Of a DNA stretch of 64,000 nt, positions 19,414 through 29,290 are shown piece after piece. The notes under the pieces were generated by a model, which saw nothing but the letters and a program-made list of their open reading frames with translations, did no database searches and was not told the origin of the DNA. A program made the translations under genes and the position numbers. Origin of the DNA: Marinobacterium stanieri (lineage in GTDB: Bacteria; Pseudomonadota; Gammaproteobacteria; Pseudomonadales; Balneatricaceae); assembly GCF_900155945.1 (NCBI RefSeq), contig NZ_FTMN01000005.1, positions 124,001 through 188,000 of the forward strand, written 5' to 3'. The first letter of the stretch is position 1, and each line of letters opens with the position of its first letter.

Positions 19414-20079
19414 TTAATGGGGCGGGTCGATCTGGTTGTTAAGACTGGCATTGACCCTGAACCAGCCGGCAATGCTGAAACGGTCGGTGCTGGCGGGCAG
19501 CACTTCGTGCGGAAACTGTTCACTGAGGAAAATCACCAGCGTACCCATTTGCGGCACCACGCGGGTCATCACCGTTTCGCTGTCCGGCTCGGGCCAGATC
19601 AGCAGTTCACCGCCATTCTGTTCATCCCAATCGGGATTCAGATACAGCACGGTGGTCAGCACTCGGTTGGTTTGACCGCGGAAAGCATCCAGGTGGCGCT
19701 TGTAGAAAGCCCCGGCCGGGTAATGGGCAAAGTGGGCCTCGTAGTCGAACAGCCCCATGAACAGGCGGCGATTCAAGCCCTCACGCAGACCTTCCATCCA
19801 GTCCAGATAGGCTGCTTCAACCGAACTCTGCTCACGGCCGAGCCAGCGGATCTGGTCGCGGCGCACCTTGCCATGTAATTGATGGTCCTGCTCACGGCCG
19901 ATACCGGCACGCTGGAACTCATCATCACGATGGGCTCTCAAATGCTGATAAAGGTCGTATGCCATTGTTTCCGGCAATGCGGAAGGCAGGATCAGATAAC
20001 CGGTATCAACCAGGGCATCGGCAATGCGATCATAAAGGCTGGCTGTCAGGTCGAGTTCGAGCTCGGGGGGTGAATACAC
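19414..20079 (-). CDS. 2-oxoglutarate/Fe(II)-dependent oxygenase (SM-20/prolyl hydroxylase type)
   Basis: A 221-aa dioxygenase. The iron ligands are His and Asp in KRHLDAF (about residues 128-134) and the distal His in EQFPHEV (about residue 194), followed by the 2-oxoglutarate-binding Arg in RFSIAGWF. The layout matches the SM-20 prolyl-4-hydroxylase group. In Pseudomonas a member of this group hydroxylates EF-Tu, but a protein substrate here is only a guess. The gene is monocistronic, with a ribosome-binding site (GAGGAGGA) upstream of ATG 20079. Confidence 0.85.
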   Translation of the reverse strand: MYSPPELELDLTASLYDRIADALVDTGYLILPSALPETMAYDLYQHLRAHRDDEFQRAGIGREQDHQLHGKVRRDQIRWLGREQSSVEAAYLDWMEGLREGLNRRLFMGLFDYEAHFAHYPAGAFYKRHLDAFRGQTNRVLTTVLYLNPDWDEQNGGELLIWPEPDSETVMTRVVPQMGTLVIFLSEQFPHEVLPASTDRFSIAGWFRVNASLNNQIDPPH

Positions 20080-20162
20080 GCATGCATCCTCCTCATAATG
20101 GAAAACGATATATACTTTGTACTGGGTCGATTGTCATCAAAAATTCATCATTGTGGGTGTAA

Positions 20163-20561
20163 ATGTCATCTTTTGTTGCTAAGTGTCTGATTTGTATGTT
20201 GCCCTTGGCGTTGTTGGCCGGAGCCGGTTCTGCTAGTGCGGAGCAACGGCTGAAAGTAATGGCCTCGGCCTACAATTCGGTAGCCGACCAAACCAACGAT
20301 CAGCCCAACATCACGGCCTGGGGTGACAAGCTGAAGCCGGGCATGAAAGTGGTGGCGGTATCCCGTGATCTGATCAAGAAAGGGCTGACCCACAACACAA
20401 TGATCGAGATTGTGGGCCTGCCCGGGCGTTACCGGGTACTCGATAAGATGCACCGCCGCTGGGACAAGAAAATCGACATTTACATGGGCACGGACGTGGA
20501 TGCCGCACTGGAATGGGGTGTTCGCCCGGTTGAAATCCGCTGGGTGGAAGACGACAGTTAA
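20163..20561 (+). CDS. Secreted 3D-domain protein
   Basis: A 132-aa protein with a signal peptide (about residues 1-26, ending ASA) followed by a 3D (Asp-Asp-Asp) domain of the double-psi beta-barrel type seen in MltA and Gram-positive Rpf/Stationary-phase proteins. Visible elements are ASAYNSVADQTND, ITAWGDKLKPG and MHRRWDKKIDIYMG. Such domains are associated with peptidoglycan binding or cleavage, but this short version lacks a lytic transglycosylase domain. The ribosome-binding site is weak (GTGGGTGT). It is divergent from the oxygenase. Confidence 0.8.
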   Translation: MSSFVAKCLICMLPLALLAGAGSASAEQRLKVMASAYNSVADQTNDQPNITAWGDKLKPGMKVVAVSRDLIKKGLTHNTMIEIVGLPGRYRVLDKMHRRWDKKIDIYMGTDVDAALEWGVRPVEIRWVEDDS

Positions 20562-20577
20562 CTGCCTGCACAGCTTC

Positions 20578-21351
20578 TCAAGGTGTAATCGGTTGCCCGT
20601 CCCAGGCAAAGACCTGGCCCGAATCCTCAGGCGTCAGGCCATCCAGAACCTTCAATAGCGATTCGGCACAATAATCGGGTGTGAACAGTTTCCCTTCCGG
20701 CACCCGTGCCTGAAAAGGTGCGGAGAGTGAGGTATCAACGGTGCCGGGGTGTAAGCCGGTCACCACCAGCTGGGGCCAGCGTCGTTTGGCTTCAATCGCC
20801 GTGCATTTCAGCAACATGTTCAAAGCCGCCTTGCTGGCGCGATAGCTGTACCAGCCTCCCAGACGGTTATCGCCAATACTGCCGACGCGCGCTGACAGCG
20901 CGGCAAACAGTGCCGGCCGGTCCTTCGGCATCTTCGGAATCAGGTGTTTCGCCAGCAGTGCCGGCGCCAGGGCATTGATCTGCATCTGCTGGTGAAAGTA
21001 ATCCTCATCCAGCTGCCGCCAGCTTTTTTCCGGCATCCGGGTTTCGGTATACAGCAGGCCACTGGTAATCAGTACCAGATTGGGTGAAACGCTCTCCAAT
21101 TGTGCCATGGCCGCTGCAATGCCGGCTTCATCACTGAGGTTGATGCTGTGCAGGGAGAGGCGCTGGCTGTGCTCCATGGCCAATTGCGACAGGTGAGAAG
21201 GGCGTTTGCGGGTAAACGCATGAATATGTTCGACCGCGGGATTATTCAGCAATGCGCGTAACATTGCCTGCCCAATACCGCCGCTGGCACCGATGATAAC
21301 GGCCTCGATGGGATGCTCCAGGCGTGATAGTTGCGGTGATGGCTGCGTCAT
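20578..21351 (-). CDS. Short-chain dehydrogenase/reductase (CsgA/C-factor-like)
   Basis: A 257-aa SDR with the Rossmann motif GASGGIGQAML (about residues 21-31) and the catalytic YSYRASKAALNML (about residues 171-183), preceded by LSARVGSIGDN with the catalytic Ser. The closest recognisable type is the C-factor-like NAD(P)-dependent group. The substrate is unknown. Its start overlaps the stop of the upstream ABC1 kinase by 4 nt (ATGA), so the pair is translationally coupled and may act in one pathway. Confidence 0.87.
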   Translation of the reverse strand: MTQPSPQLSRLEHPIEAVIIGASGGIGQAMLRALLNNPAVEHIHAFTRKRPSHLSQLAMEHSQRLSLHSINLSDEAGIAAAMAQLESVSPNLVLITSGLLYTETRMPEKSWRQLDEDYFHQQMQINALAPALLAKHLIPKMPKDRPALFAALSARVGSIGDNRLGGWYSYRASKAALNMLLKCTAIEAKRRWPQLVVTGLHPGTVDTSLSAPFQARVPEGKLFTPDYCAESLLKVLDGLTPEDSGQVFAWDGQPITP

Positions 21352-22691
21352 AACAGCTCCCGGTATCGGCTGAAAATGGCATGCACGTCGACAGACGCAC
21401 CCAACTGTGCGGCCAGCATGAAAAGGCCACCCATCTTGCGGTGCAGAAAAAGTACATCCGCCGGTGGTGTATGCCAGGCCTCTGGCGTGCTGCTGATGGC
21501 CATGCCGCGCTGATGAATCCGTTGTGCCAGGTCCGAGTGGCCAAAGTCATAGTCACCGGGTGTACGCAGAGGCTCGGTAGCTTCGACGAATATATCCAGC
21601 ACCACCTGACGGTTGGCGGCATCATGGCGCTGGCTGAAGAACCTCAGGGTTTCCAGCGCTTCAGCCAGTGTTGCGGTATCCCGGTCGGTGGCAGCGCAAA
21701 TAGCGCGATGGTATTGGCGGACAAAGTCGCTGGAGAACTGACGCACGGCACCAAAGTCCAGCAGTACCAGCTGCTCCGAGCTCAGGTTGTACTGGTAGTT
21801 GGCCGGATTGGGATCAGTCTGCACGCGGTGCAGCTGGAAGAGTTCGCAGAAGAATAGCTCCAGCAGCAGGGCTGGAATCTCATGGCGCAAAGCATGCTTT
21901 TGTTCCGCGGCCTGTATCAGGCTGACACCCTCGACGAAGTCCATGCACAGGATCTGCTCGGTGGTGAGCGCCTTGTCCACACCGGGTATGAGCAGTGCAC
22001 CTGCATGGCGAAAGCTCTGCAGCGCCTGGGCGTATTCCTGCAGTTGTTGCTGCTCGTGCAGGTAGTCCGTTTCCAGGTACAGCTGATGTTTGGCCTCTGC
22101 TACCAGAGGATCAATATCCAGCTCGCGGGGCAGCAAGCCGCTCAGTCGCAGCAAGGACACGACGTTATCAATGTCGCTGTCGATACTGCGCCTCACACCG
22201 GGATACTGAATCTTGATCGCCAGTTCGCGTCCTGCATGGGTGCGGCCCTTGTGAACCTGACCGATGGATGCTGCGGCAACGGGATCAAAGCTGAACTGGG
22301 CCAGTGTCTGGTCCCAGTTACTGCCCCAGTTATGTTCGAGGACATCGACCAGCTGGGCGGCGGGCATGATGACCGCATCATCGCGCAGCCGTGACAGTAC
22401 GTTGGCCAGCTCCGGTGGCAGCAGGGCGCCGGAGTCCATGGAGATCAGTTGCCCCAGCTTCATGGCGGCACCGCGCATGCGAGCCAGCTTGGCCGCTACC
22501 TGCTCCAGGTTCTTGGCACTGAGCAGCAGTTCGGACATGGCGGGCCGCTGGCCTTTGAGCCATTGTCGGCTGCCGTCGGCCACCAGGTTGCCGGCCACCC
22601 GTCCGGCCAGACCGGTCAGGCTGGCCATGCGGGACAGGCGACTGCTGGGCACAGCAGCCGAAGCGCGTTGTTTGGGCTTGGCGTCGTCCAT
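21348..22691 (-). CDS. ABC1/AarF-family atypical kinase (UbiB-like)
   Basis: A 447-aa ABC1 kinase-like protein. It has the family's KxGQ motif in GAAMKLGQLISMD (about residues 73-85), the Ala-rich loop AAASIGQVHKG, KIQYPGVR with the nucleotide-pocket Lys, and the metal-binding LLDFGAVRQF (about residues 315-324). The usual catalytic HADPHPGN is altered to QTDPNPANY. Proteins of this family act in isoprenoid-quinone metabolism as ATPases. This is a soluble-looking paralogue, not the ubiquinone-operon UbiB, which carries C-terminal membrane helices. It is coupled to the SDR downstream. Confidence 0.87.
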   Translation of the reverse strand: MDDAKPKQRASAAVPSSRLSRMASLTGLAGRVAGNLVADGSRQWLKGQRPAMSELLLSAKNLEQVAAKLARMRGAAMKLGQLISMDSGALLPPELANVLSRLRDDAVIMPAAQLVDVLEHNWGSNWDQTLAQFSFDPVAAASIGQVHKGRTHAGRELAIKIQYPGVRRSIDSDIDNVVSLLRLSGLLPRELDIDPLVAEAKHQLYLETDYLHEQQQLQEYAQALQSFRHAGALLIPGVDKALTTEQILCMDFVEGVSLIQAAEQKHALRHEIPALLLELFFCELFQLHRVQTDPNPANYQYNLSSEQLVLLDFGAVRQFSSDFVRQYHRAICAATDRDTATLAEALETLRFFSQRHDAANRQVVLDIFVEATEPLRTPGDYDFGHSDLAQRIHQRGMAISSTPEAWHTPPADVLFLHRKMGGLFMLAAQLGASVDVHAIFSRYRELL

Positions 22692-22784
22692 CCGATCTCC
22701 TGATCATTCTTCCCTGTTAGGGTTAGGGTATCATGTGCGTTTACGCCGACTGGCCGGAATTGGATGTATTGAGGGGTGTACTGA

Positions 22785-23144
22785 GTGGAGTACGAATTCA
22801 GACAGGATCTCTATGATCAGCCCGAGGCGATCGTCGAGTATGAACAGGCATTGTTCGGCCGCTGGCTGGGCGAAGAGCTGGGAAACAACCCTGAGCAGGC
22901 GTCCCGTGTGTTAAAGGAAGCCGAACGTCTGGCAGTGCAGAAGCGTGGTCAGTTTGAGTGGCATGGCCGTGAGTTGAGCCTGCGCCTGGACAGCGAAAGC
23001 GCTCGGGTCTGGGTGCAAGCTGAAGGCGATGAAGATGCCCTGGAAGAGGGTTTTGGCTGGAGTGATGCAGTGGCAGAAGCCGGGCTGGAAGATTTTATCG
23101 CCCTGTTAAGCGGCTGGATTGGCTATATTGAAGGTGGCCGCTAG
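22785..23144 (+). CDS. yacL: UPF0231 family protein (YacL-like)
   Basis: A 119-aa protein matching the UPF0231/YacL family in length and in the features MEYEFRQDLYD at the N-terminus, the acidic middle DEDALEEGFGW and a C-terminal GLEDFIALLSGW. The function is unknown. The start is GTG 22785, preceded by GAGGGG; no ATG lies nearby in frame. It is divergent from the ABC1 kinase gene. Confidence 0.82.
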   Translation: MEYEFRQDLYDQPEAIVEYEQALFGRWLGEELGNNPEQASRVLKEAERLAVQKRGQFEWHGRELSLRLDSESARVWVQAEGDEDALEEGFGWSDAVAEAGLEDFIALLSGWIGYIEGGR

Positions 23145-23213
23145 GCAGGAGGCTCGATTCACTGCTAGAATCCTGAGCAAATCACTCAACTATAGTGTAA
23201 TGGAGAGCAGATC

Positions 23214-23690
23214 ATGAGCATTCAGATCGGTGATACCCTTCCCAATGTAGAACTGCGTGTGATGGGCGCGGACGGCCCTGAAGCAGTGAACACTGCGGAC
23301 CTTTTTGCAGGCAAGAAAGTTGTTCTTTTCGCGGTACCGGGTGCTTTTACCCCGACCTGTTCTGCTGCTCACCTGCCGGGTTTTGTGGTTAAGGCTGACG
23401 AGATCAAGGCCAAGGGCGTCGACAGCATCATCTGCACCGCTGTAAATGATGTGTTCGTAATGGATGCCTGGGGCAAGGCGCAGAACGCTGACAACATCAC
23501 AATGCTGGCAGACGGTATCGGTGAATTCGCATCGGCGCTGGGTCTGGAACTGGACCTGACCGGCATTCAGTTCGGCAAGCGCAGCAAGCGTTACGCCATG
23601 ATCGTCAACGACGGTGTGGTTGAGCTGCTGAACGTGGACGAGAAAGACTTCGAGAAGAGCAGCGCTGAAGCGGTTCTGGCCGCACTCTAA
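23214..23690 (+). CDS. Peroxiredoxin (Prx5 type)
   Basis: A 158-aa thiol peroxidase of the Prx5 group that reduces peroxides. The peroxidatic Cys lies in VPGAFTPTCSAAHLPGF (about residues 42-58), the standard Prx5 active site. A further Cys (SIICTAVND) is also conserved in this group. No glutaredoxin domain is fused, unlike Haemophilus-type hybrid proteins. Glutathione/glutaredoxin is the likely reductant by family analogy. The ribosome-binding site GGAGAG precedes ATG 23214 and a bidirectional terminator follows. Confidence 0.93.
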   Translation: MSIQIGDTLPNVELRVMGADGPEAVNTADLFAGKKVVLFAVPGAFTPTCSAAHLPGFVVKADEIKAKGVDSIICTAVNDVFVMDAWGKAQNADNITMLADGIGEFASALGLELDLTGIQFGKRSKRYAMIVNDGVVELLNVDEKDFEKSSAEAVLAAL

Positions 23691-23712
23691 GCGTCACGCG
23701 ACCTCATACGAA

Positions 23713-23747
23713 AAACGCCGACCGGCTTGCGCGGGTCGGCGTTTTTT
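23713..23747. terminator. Bidirectional rho-independent terminator between prx and fghA
   Basis: An 11-bp perfect stem (AAACGCCGACC / GGTCGGCGTTT) with a 10-nt loop has a T-run on the plus strand and an A-run on the 5' side, so it can terminate both the peroxiredoxin transcript and the convergent fghA transcript. Confidence 0.92.
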
Positions 23748-23769
23748 TGTGTCTGTTTCAGACCGCGAT

Positions 23770-24621
23770 TCAGCTTACGCCCAGTGCCTTGGCGTGATGA
23801 CGCAGGTGGTCTTCGATAAAGCTGGCGATAAAGAAGTAGCTGTGGTCATAGCCCGGCTGCAGGCGCAGCTCGAGCGGGTGGTTCGCAGCTTCGCAGGCCG
23901 CCTGCAGGGCTTCCGGCTTGAGCTGTTCCGCCAGGAAATCATCGGCTTCGCCCTGATCCACCAGCAGGTGCAGTTTCTCTTCCGCATTGGCAATCAGCTC
24001 ACAGCTGTCCCAAGCCTTCCAGCTTTCGCGATCTTCACCCAGATAACCGGTCAGGGCTTTTTCACCCCAGGGGCAGTTGATCGGGTTGGTGATCGGCGCG
24101 AAAGCGGATACGGAAGCATAACGACCCGGATTCTTCAGTGCGCAAATCAATGCACCATGGCCGCCCATGGAATGGCCGCTGATAGCGCGCTTATCGGTCA
24201 CCGGGAAGTGCTGTTCGATCAGTGCAGGCAGTTCCGCCGTCACGTAATCGTACATGTTGTAATGCGCTGACCAGGGTTCCTGGGTCGCATTGACGTAGAA
24301 GCCGGCGGCAGAGCCGAAGTCGTAGCTGTCATGCTCACCCGGCAGGTCGGTGCCGCGCGGTGAGGTGTCCGGTGCCACAATGGCGATACCCAGCTCGGCG
24401 GCGATGCGCTGAGCACCGGCTTTCTGCATGAAGTTTTCATCGGTGCAGGTGAGGCCGGACAGCCAGTAAAGAACGGGCACCGGTTGCGTCTGGGCCTGTG
24501 GCGGCAGGTAGATGGCAAAGATCATCTCTGTGCCGGTTGCCGGCGACAGATGTTTGTAGCGCTTGAGCCAGCCGTCGAAGCATTTGTTGCTGGCGATCAG
24601 CTCGGGGGCTGCTTGTGACAT
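23770..24621 (-). CDS. fghA: S-formylglutathione hydrolase
   Basis: A 283-aa esterase-D-family serine hydrolase that releases formate and glutathione from S-formylglutathione, the second step of glutathione-dependent formaldehyde detoxification. The nucleophile lies in [11 protein letters not shown] (about residue 148). [12 protein letters not shown] provides the oxyanion region and PGYDHSYFF the catalytic His. Its partner adhC lies upstream on the same strand but is separated by 332 bp containing repeat elements, so the two may not be co-transcribed. Length and motifs are normal. Confidence 0.96.
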   Translation of the reverse strand: MSQAAPELIASNKCFDGWLKRYKHLSPATGTEMIFAIYLPPQAQTQPVPVLYWLSGLTCTDENFMQKAGAQRIAAELGIAIVAPDTSPRGTDLPGEHDSYDFGSAAGFYVNATQEPWSAHYNMYDYVTAELPALIEQHFPVTDKRAISGHSMGGHGALICALKNPGRYASVSAFAPITNPINCPWGEKALTGYLGEDRESWKAWDSCELIANAEEKLHLLVDQGEADDFLAEQLKPEALQAACEAANHPLELRLQPGYDHSYFFIASFIEDHLRHHAKALGVS

Positions 24622-24953
24622 GTGCGTTCTCCTTGAGCCTTCGGTGGTTTGCCGTGTTGTGCTTGGGTGCTGGGCTCAGGAGAGGACAGTGTTGCTCGAC
24701 ACGCCGTAAACCCTTCCCTGGGGGCTCGATGGCGCCGTCCATGGCGCCATACGGTCGATCAACCCTGTCCTCTCCACGCCTGCAACTGTGGGTGCCAGCG
24801 TCTGGTTATCGTTGATGACAACCGGAGCCGCACTGGGTGCCCGCAAAGCCGACCTTCAGCGCCAGGGATGGCGCTGCAGAGCCTCCATGGATGGATTCAC
24901 GGCGTGTCGGTGTGCGGGTGCCCAGTGGGGCGGTAGGCACCCAAAGCGTCCAA
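24622..24953. repeat. fghA-adhC intergenic region with two inverted copies of a palindromic element
   Basis: There is no gene in these 332 bp. A GGAGAGGACAG (24679-24689) pairs perfectly with CTGTCCTCTCC (24765-24775). Inside lies a block (about 24695-24754) that reads GACACGCCGT, then GGGGGCTC, then GCGCCGTCCATGGCGCC. A diverged second copy of this block lies inverted at about 24853-24911. The elements look like extragenic palindromic repeats of a kind I recall from marine gammaproteobacteria; copy number in the genome cannot be judged here. Confidence 0.65.
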
Positions 24954-26136
<1,183 letters not shown>

Positions 26137-26212
26137 TCGAAAAGTATTTTTGCTCAGTAGCAATAATCGAGGGAAAATAGGCCTGCAGTGAACACCACAG
26201 GCCGGCAGGTCA

Positions 26213-26566
26213 TCAGTCTTCGACGGCTGCGGTCACGGTCAGCTCGACCAGAATTTCCGGGCGGGCCATGCGTGCTTCAACACAGGCGCGAGCCGGTTTG
26301 GGCAGGTCAGCAACCCAGGCATCCCAGACTTCATTCATGGCAGCGAAGTCCTTCATGTCGCGGATATAGATGGTGACTGACAGCATGGAAGCCTTGCTGC
26401 TGCCGGCTTCGGCAAGCAGGCCTTCAATCTTGGTCAGGCACTGACGGGTCTGTTCGGCGATATCCCATTCCGCCTGGCCGGCGGTCTGGCCGCACAGATA
26501 AACGGTGCCGTTGTGCTTGACGATGCGGCTCATGCGGTCGGTGGAGTGGATGCGTTCGATGGACAT
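26213..26566 (-). CDS. RidA-family protein
   Basis: A 117-aa member of the RidA (YjgF/YER057c/UK114) family, enamine/imine deaminases that destroy reactive intermediates of PLP enzymes. The signature end [14 protein letters not shown] and the active-site Arg in [10 protein letters not shown] are present, as is the early CGQTAG segment. It lies between adhC and the LysR gene, so a role near reactive carbonyl metabolism is possible. The start is ATG 26566 with GGAGAG upstream. Confidence 0.88.
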   Translation of the reverse strand: MSIERIHSTDRMSRIVKHNGTVYLCGQTAGQAEWDIAEQTRQCLTKIEGLLAEAGSSKASMLSVTIYIRDMKDFAAMNEVWDAWVADLPKPARACVEARMARPEILVELTVTAAVED

Positions 26567-26702
26567 GGGGCTCTCCTGTTGTGCGGATTATTGGATTCAT
26601 CTGTGGGTATCGATCTTATGTCGACGCCACAGGCGGATAGCTACATTTTCTAAAGTTTCTTGCCGAAGGTGTGGCTTTTTTAAATGATATATAAAGCAAT
26701 TG

Positions 26703-26719
26703 TCAGAAAATATTTCTGA
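26703..26719. promoter_or_regulatory. Perfect palindrome between ridA and LysR, candidate LysR operator
   Basis: TCAGAAA-ATA-TTTCTGA is a perfect 17-nt palindrome containing T-N11-A spacing. It lies 57 nt upstream of the LysR start and about 137 nt upstream of ridA, in an AT-rich divergent promoter region. Confidence 0.5.
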
Positions 26720-26776
26720 TGTATGTTGGTTTTGCAGAGTAACACCCGCTTGGGCGGCTGTTCGGGGTAGATCTAA

Positions 26777-27661
26777 ATGCGTAATTGGGATGCGATTGAA
26801 GCCTTTGTCGAAGTCGTGGAGCAAGGCAGTTTCTCGGCAGCCGCCAAGAAGCTGAAAGTCTCGCCATCGCATATGAGCCGATTGGTGGCGCGGCTGGAAG
26901 CCGATCTTAATACTCCGCTCATGTACCGCACCACGCGCAAGTTTCGCCTCAGCGAAGCGGGTGAGCATTACTACCAGCATTGTCGCGATCTGCTGCAGGG
27001 GTTTTCTGCAGCAGAAGAGGAGTTGTCCAGCTTTCAGGCCGAGCCTTCGGGCAAGCTGCGCGTGACCTGCGCCACCACTTTCGGTGAGCGTTTTCTGGCA
27101 CCCCAGCTCAATGACTTTATGCTGGCCTACCCCAAGATCAGTCTGGATCTGCATCTGACCAACCGCCAGACCGACCTGATTACCGAGGGTTACGATCTGG
27201 CCATACGCATGGGGACGCTGAAAGATTCCAGCCTGCTGGCGCGGCGGTTGTGTGATCGGCGTGAATATCTCTGTGCCAGCCCGGAATACCTGCAGCGCTA
27301 TCCCATGCCGCATACGCTTTCCGAGCTGAGCCGGCATAACTGCCTGCTGGGCTCCAATACCTTCTGGCTGTTCAGTGACAACGGCCAGCGCCGTGAGCTG
27401 CGGGTGAACGGTAACTGGCGCTCCAACTCGGGGCCGGCGCTGATGGATGCGGTGAGCAAGGGGTTGGGCATTGCCCAGTTGCCGGATTATTACGTGGAGC
27501 CGGCGCTGGAGCGGGGTGAGCTGGTATCCATGCTGGAGCAGTACCGCTATCCGTTCAGCGGCGTCTGGCTGGTATATCCCCAGGCGCGGCAGCGCTCTCC
27601 CAAACTGCAGTTGTTGTGCGATTTTCTGGTGGAGCGCTTTGGCCAGGGACTGCCCTGGTAG
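26777..27661 (+). CDS. LysR-family regulator, possible regulator of formaldehyde genes
   Basis: A 294-aa LysR protein of the CrgA-like subgroup with a complete N-terminal HTH (AFVEVVEQGSFSAAAKKL and SPSHMSRLVARLEADL) and a normal substrate-binding domain containing YDLAIRMGTL. From memory, Pseudomonas has a LysR gene (gfnR) next to adhC-fghA that controls glutathione-dependent formaldehyde oxidation. Position and subgroup make this a candidate equivalent, though ridA intervenes here. It is convergent with the amphi-Trp gene, 3 nt apart. Confidence 0.85.
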   Translation: MRNWDAIEAFVEVVEQGSFSAAAKKLKVSPSHMSRLVARLEADLNTPLMYRTTRKFRLSEAGEHYYQHCRDLLQGFSAAEEELSSFQAEPSGKLRVTCATTFGERFLAPQLNDFMLAYPKISLDLHLTNRQTDLITEGYDLAIRMGTLKDSSLLARRLCDRREYLCASPEYLQRYPMPHTLSELSRHNCLLGSNTFWLFSDNGQRRELRVNGNWRSNSGPALMDAVSKGLGIAQLPDYYVEPALERGELVSMLEQYRYPFSGVWLVYPQARQRSPKLQLLCDFLVERFGQGLPW

Positions 27662-27664
27662 GGC

Positions 27665-27928
27665 TTATTTAACCTTGAGCATATCTTCGGACAGCTCGCG
27701 CGGGTGCTCTTCCCAGCGGATACGGATATTGAGCTGGTTACGGGTTTCATCTTCACTGGCGGACACCTTCAGGTGCAGCAGACCTTCCGGTGTCAGCACC
27801 AGATCGGTATCGCCATCGCTGAATTCCAGTTTGCCCTTGCCCAGACCGCGGGCAATGGACTTGAGCAGGGTCTGAATCGTTTTGCCATCCTGGTAGGACT
27901 CGTAAACGAACTCGTTTTTCGCTGCCAT
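27665..27928 (-). CDS. Amphi-Trp domain protein
   Basis: An 87-aa acidic/amphipathic protein matching the amphi-Trp family I recall (about 80-90 aa, ending with an IRIRWEEHPRELS-type Trp motif, about residues 68-80). The N-terminus FVYESYQDGKTIQTLLKSIA is also typical. The molecular function is unknown. It is the last gene of a seven-gene minus-strand operon that also encodes an ATP-grasp enzyme and an HprK-related kinase, so it may be the substrate or carrier on which those enzymes act. That role is inference. Gap to the upstream gene: 9 nt. Confidence 0.82.
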   Translation of the reverse strand: MAAKNEFVYESYQDGKTIQTLLKSIARGLGKGKLEFSDGDTDLVLTPEGLLHLKVSASEDETRNQLNIRIRWEEHPRELSEDMLKVK

Positions 27929-27937
27929 AAATGCAGG

Positions 27938-29269
27938 TTACCTCGCCGGGTTAAGAGGAGCAGGACGGAACACCTTGGCGAACGGGTAGTCGTTGCTGAT
28001 GCCAATGATATGCCGACCGGGATCGATGATCGTGGCACCACAGCCGACGCCGCGCAAGCCTTCCTGGCGCCGTGAGTTGCGGTCCAGGGTGATATCCGCT
28101 TCCACATGCAGCAATCCCTGACGTAGGGCCAGACGCTGGCCGCGGGTGCGGTTGATATGGCCATGGACCAGTGCGCGCACGCCACAGCCATGAATCTGCT
28201 GCACGCCGGCATCGCTCAAGGGCAGATCGGCGGCCCGGTACTTGGTTCTGAAAGTGTTGGCCAGGGAGCTGTAATAGAAGCTGAACAGGTCCTTGTGCAG
28301 GGCCTTGCGAAAGCGCTTGTTGACCTTTTTCAGGCCGCGCTCGGCAATGTCCCGGCTCATCACATCATCCAGCCCGGCATGCAGGAACAGGAAGGAACCG
28401 GTGCGGCGTACCAGCTGCATCTTTTTGAAGAACCAGTAAAACTCGCCCTTGGGGTGTAAGAACAGACGCTGACAGTGCCGTGCCACGGCATACACGGTGC
28501 GGATATCCATGCCTGCATTGAGGCAGTGGCGCTCAAAACTGCTGGCCTTGCTGCGCATTTTCTTCAGCTCGCGGGCCACGCCGGCTTCGGTCAGTATGCC
28601 TTCGGCGTGGGCGGGAAAACGCTCGAACCAGTCATCCGCCGGCAGCAGCAGGCTGCGGCAGGTATCGGCATCGGGCACACCTTTGAGCCAGTTGCGCTCC
28701 GGCCAACTGTCGAACACCTCACGGAACAGCGGAATCACTTTCTTGCCCATGCGGGCGAACAGGTGCTCGTTACCGGTATGACGCTTCTGCTGCATGGCGA
28801 GCAGTCCCATCATCAAGCGCAGGTCATGGTTGCCGGCCAGCAGGGTCACGCGCGCGCCCAGATCATACAGGCGCTTGAGACTGCGCAGCATTTGCAGGTT
28901 GCTGGGGCCCTTGTCCAGGCAGTCGCCCCCGATGATGAACTCGGCCTTCTTGCCCTGTTTGGTCAGCTTGAAACGGCCCTGTCCCGGTGTATCGTTCAGT
29001 TGCACACCGCCGCTGGCAACCAGTGAGGCTTCAAAGGCTTCCGCATCGGCGTGGGTATCGGAGATGAAAATCACCGGCCGCTTGGGCCAGCGCCAGTCGT
29101 CGGCAGGATAGGGGTCAATCAATGCCTGCTGGCGCATTTCGTCATCGCGGAGACGGCTGTCGGCAGAGCCTTTTTCCAGCGGCCAGACACAACTGGCGGG
29201 TGGCAGCGTTGAGCGGATGCCGGCGTGGCTGGGCAGGTCTTTGATGGTGGGCAGAAGGGTGCGCGACAT
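27938..29269 (-). CDS. Calcineurin-like metallophosphoesterase
   Basis: A 443-aa protein with the five metallophosphatase motifs: ISDTHAD (about residue 69), GGDCLDKGP (about residue 113), LLAGNHDLRLMM (about residue 142), LFLHAGLDD, and ALVHGHINRT (about residue 375) supplying the dinuclear-metal ligands. The substrate is not predictable. It has a long N-terminal extension of about 60 residues and helical insertions, unlike small Ser/Thr phosphatases. It lies 21 nt after the histidine phosphatase and 9 nt before the amphi-Trp gene in the GAK-like operon, so it might remove a phosphate added by the operon's kinases. Confidence 0.85.
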   Translation of the reverse strand: MSRTLLPTIKDLPSHAGIRSTLPPASCVWPLEKGSADSRLRDDEMRQQALIDPYPADDWRWPKRPVIFISDTHADAEAFEASLVASGGVQLNDTPGQGRFKLTKQGKKAEFIIGGDCLDKGPSNLQMLRSLKRLYDLGARVTLLAGNHDLRLMMGLLAMQQKRHTGNEHLFARMGKKVIPLFREVFDSWPERNWLKGVPDADTCRSLLLPADDWFERFPAHAEGILTEAGVARELKKMRSKASSFERHCLNAGMDIRTVYAVARHCQRLFLHPKGEFYWFFKKMQLVRRTGSFLFLHAGLDDVMSRDIAERGLKKVNKRFRKALHKDLFSFYYSSLANTFRTKYRAADLPLSDAGVQQIHGCGVRALVHGHINRTRGQRLALRQGLLHVEADITLDRNSRRQEGLRGVGCGATIIDPGRHIIGISNDYPFAKVFRPAPLNPAR

Positions 29270-29290
29270 GCTGTCCTCTGGGCGACCCGC

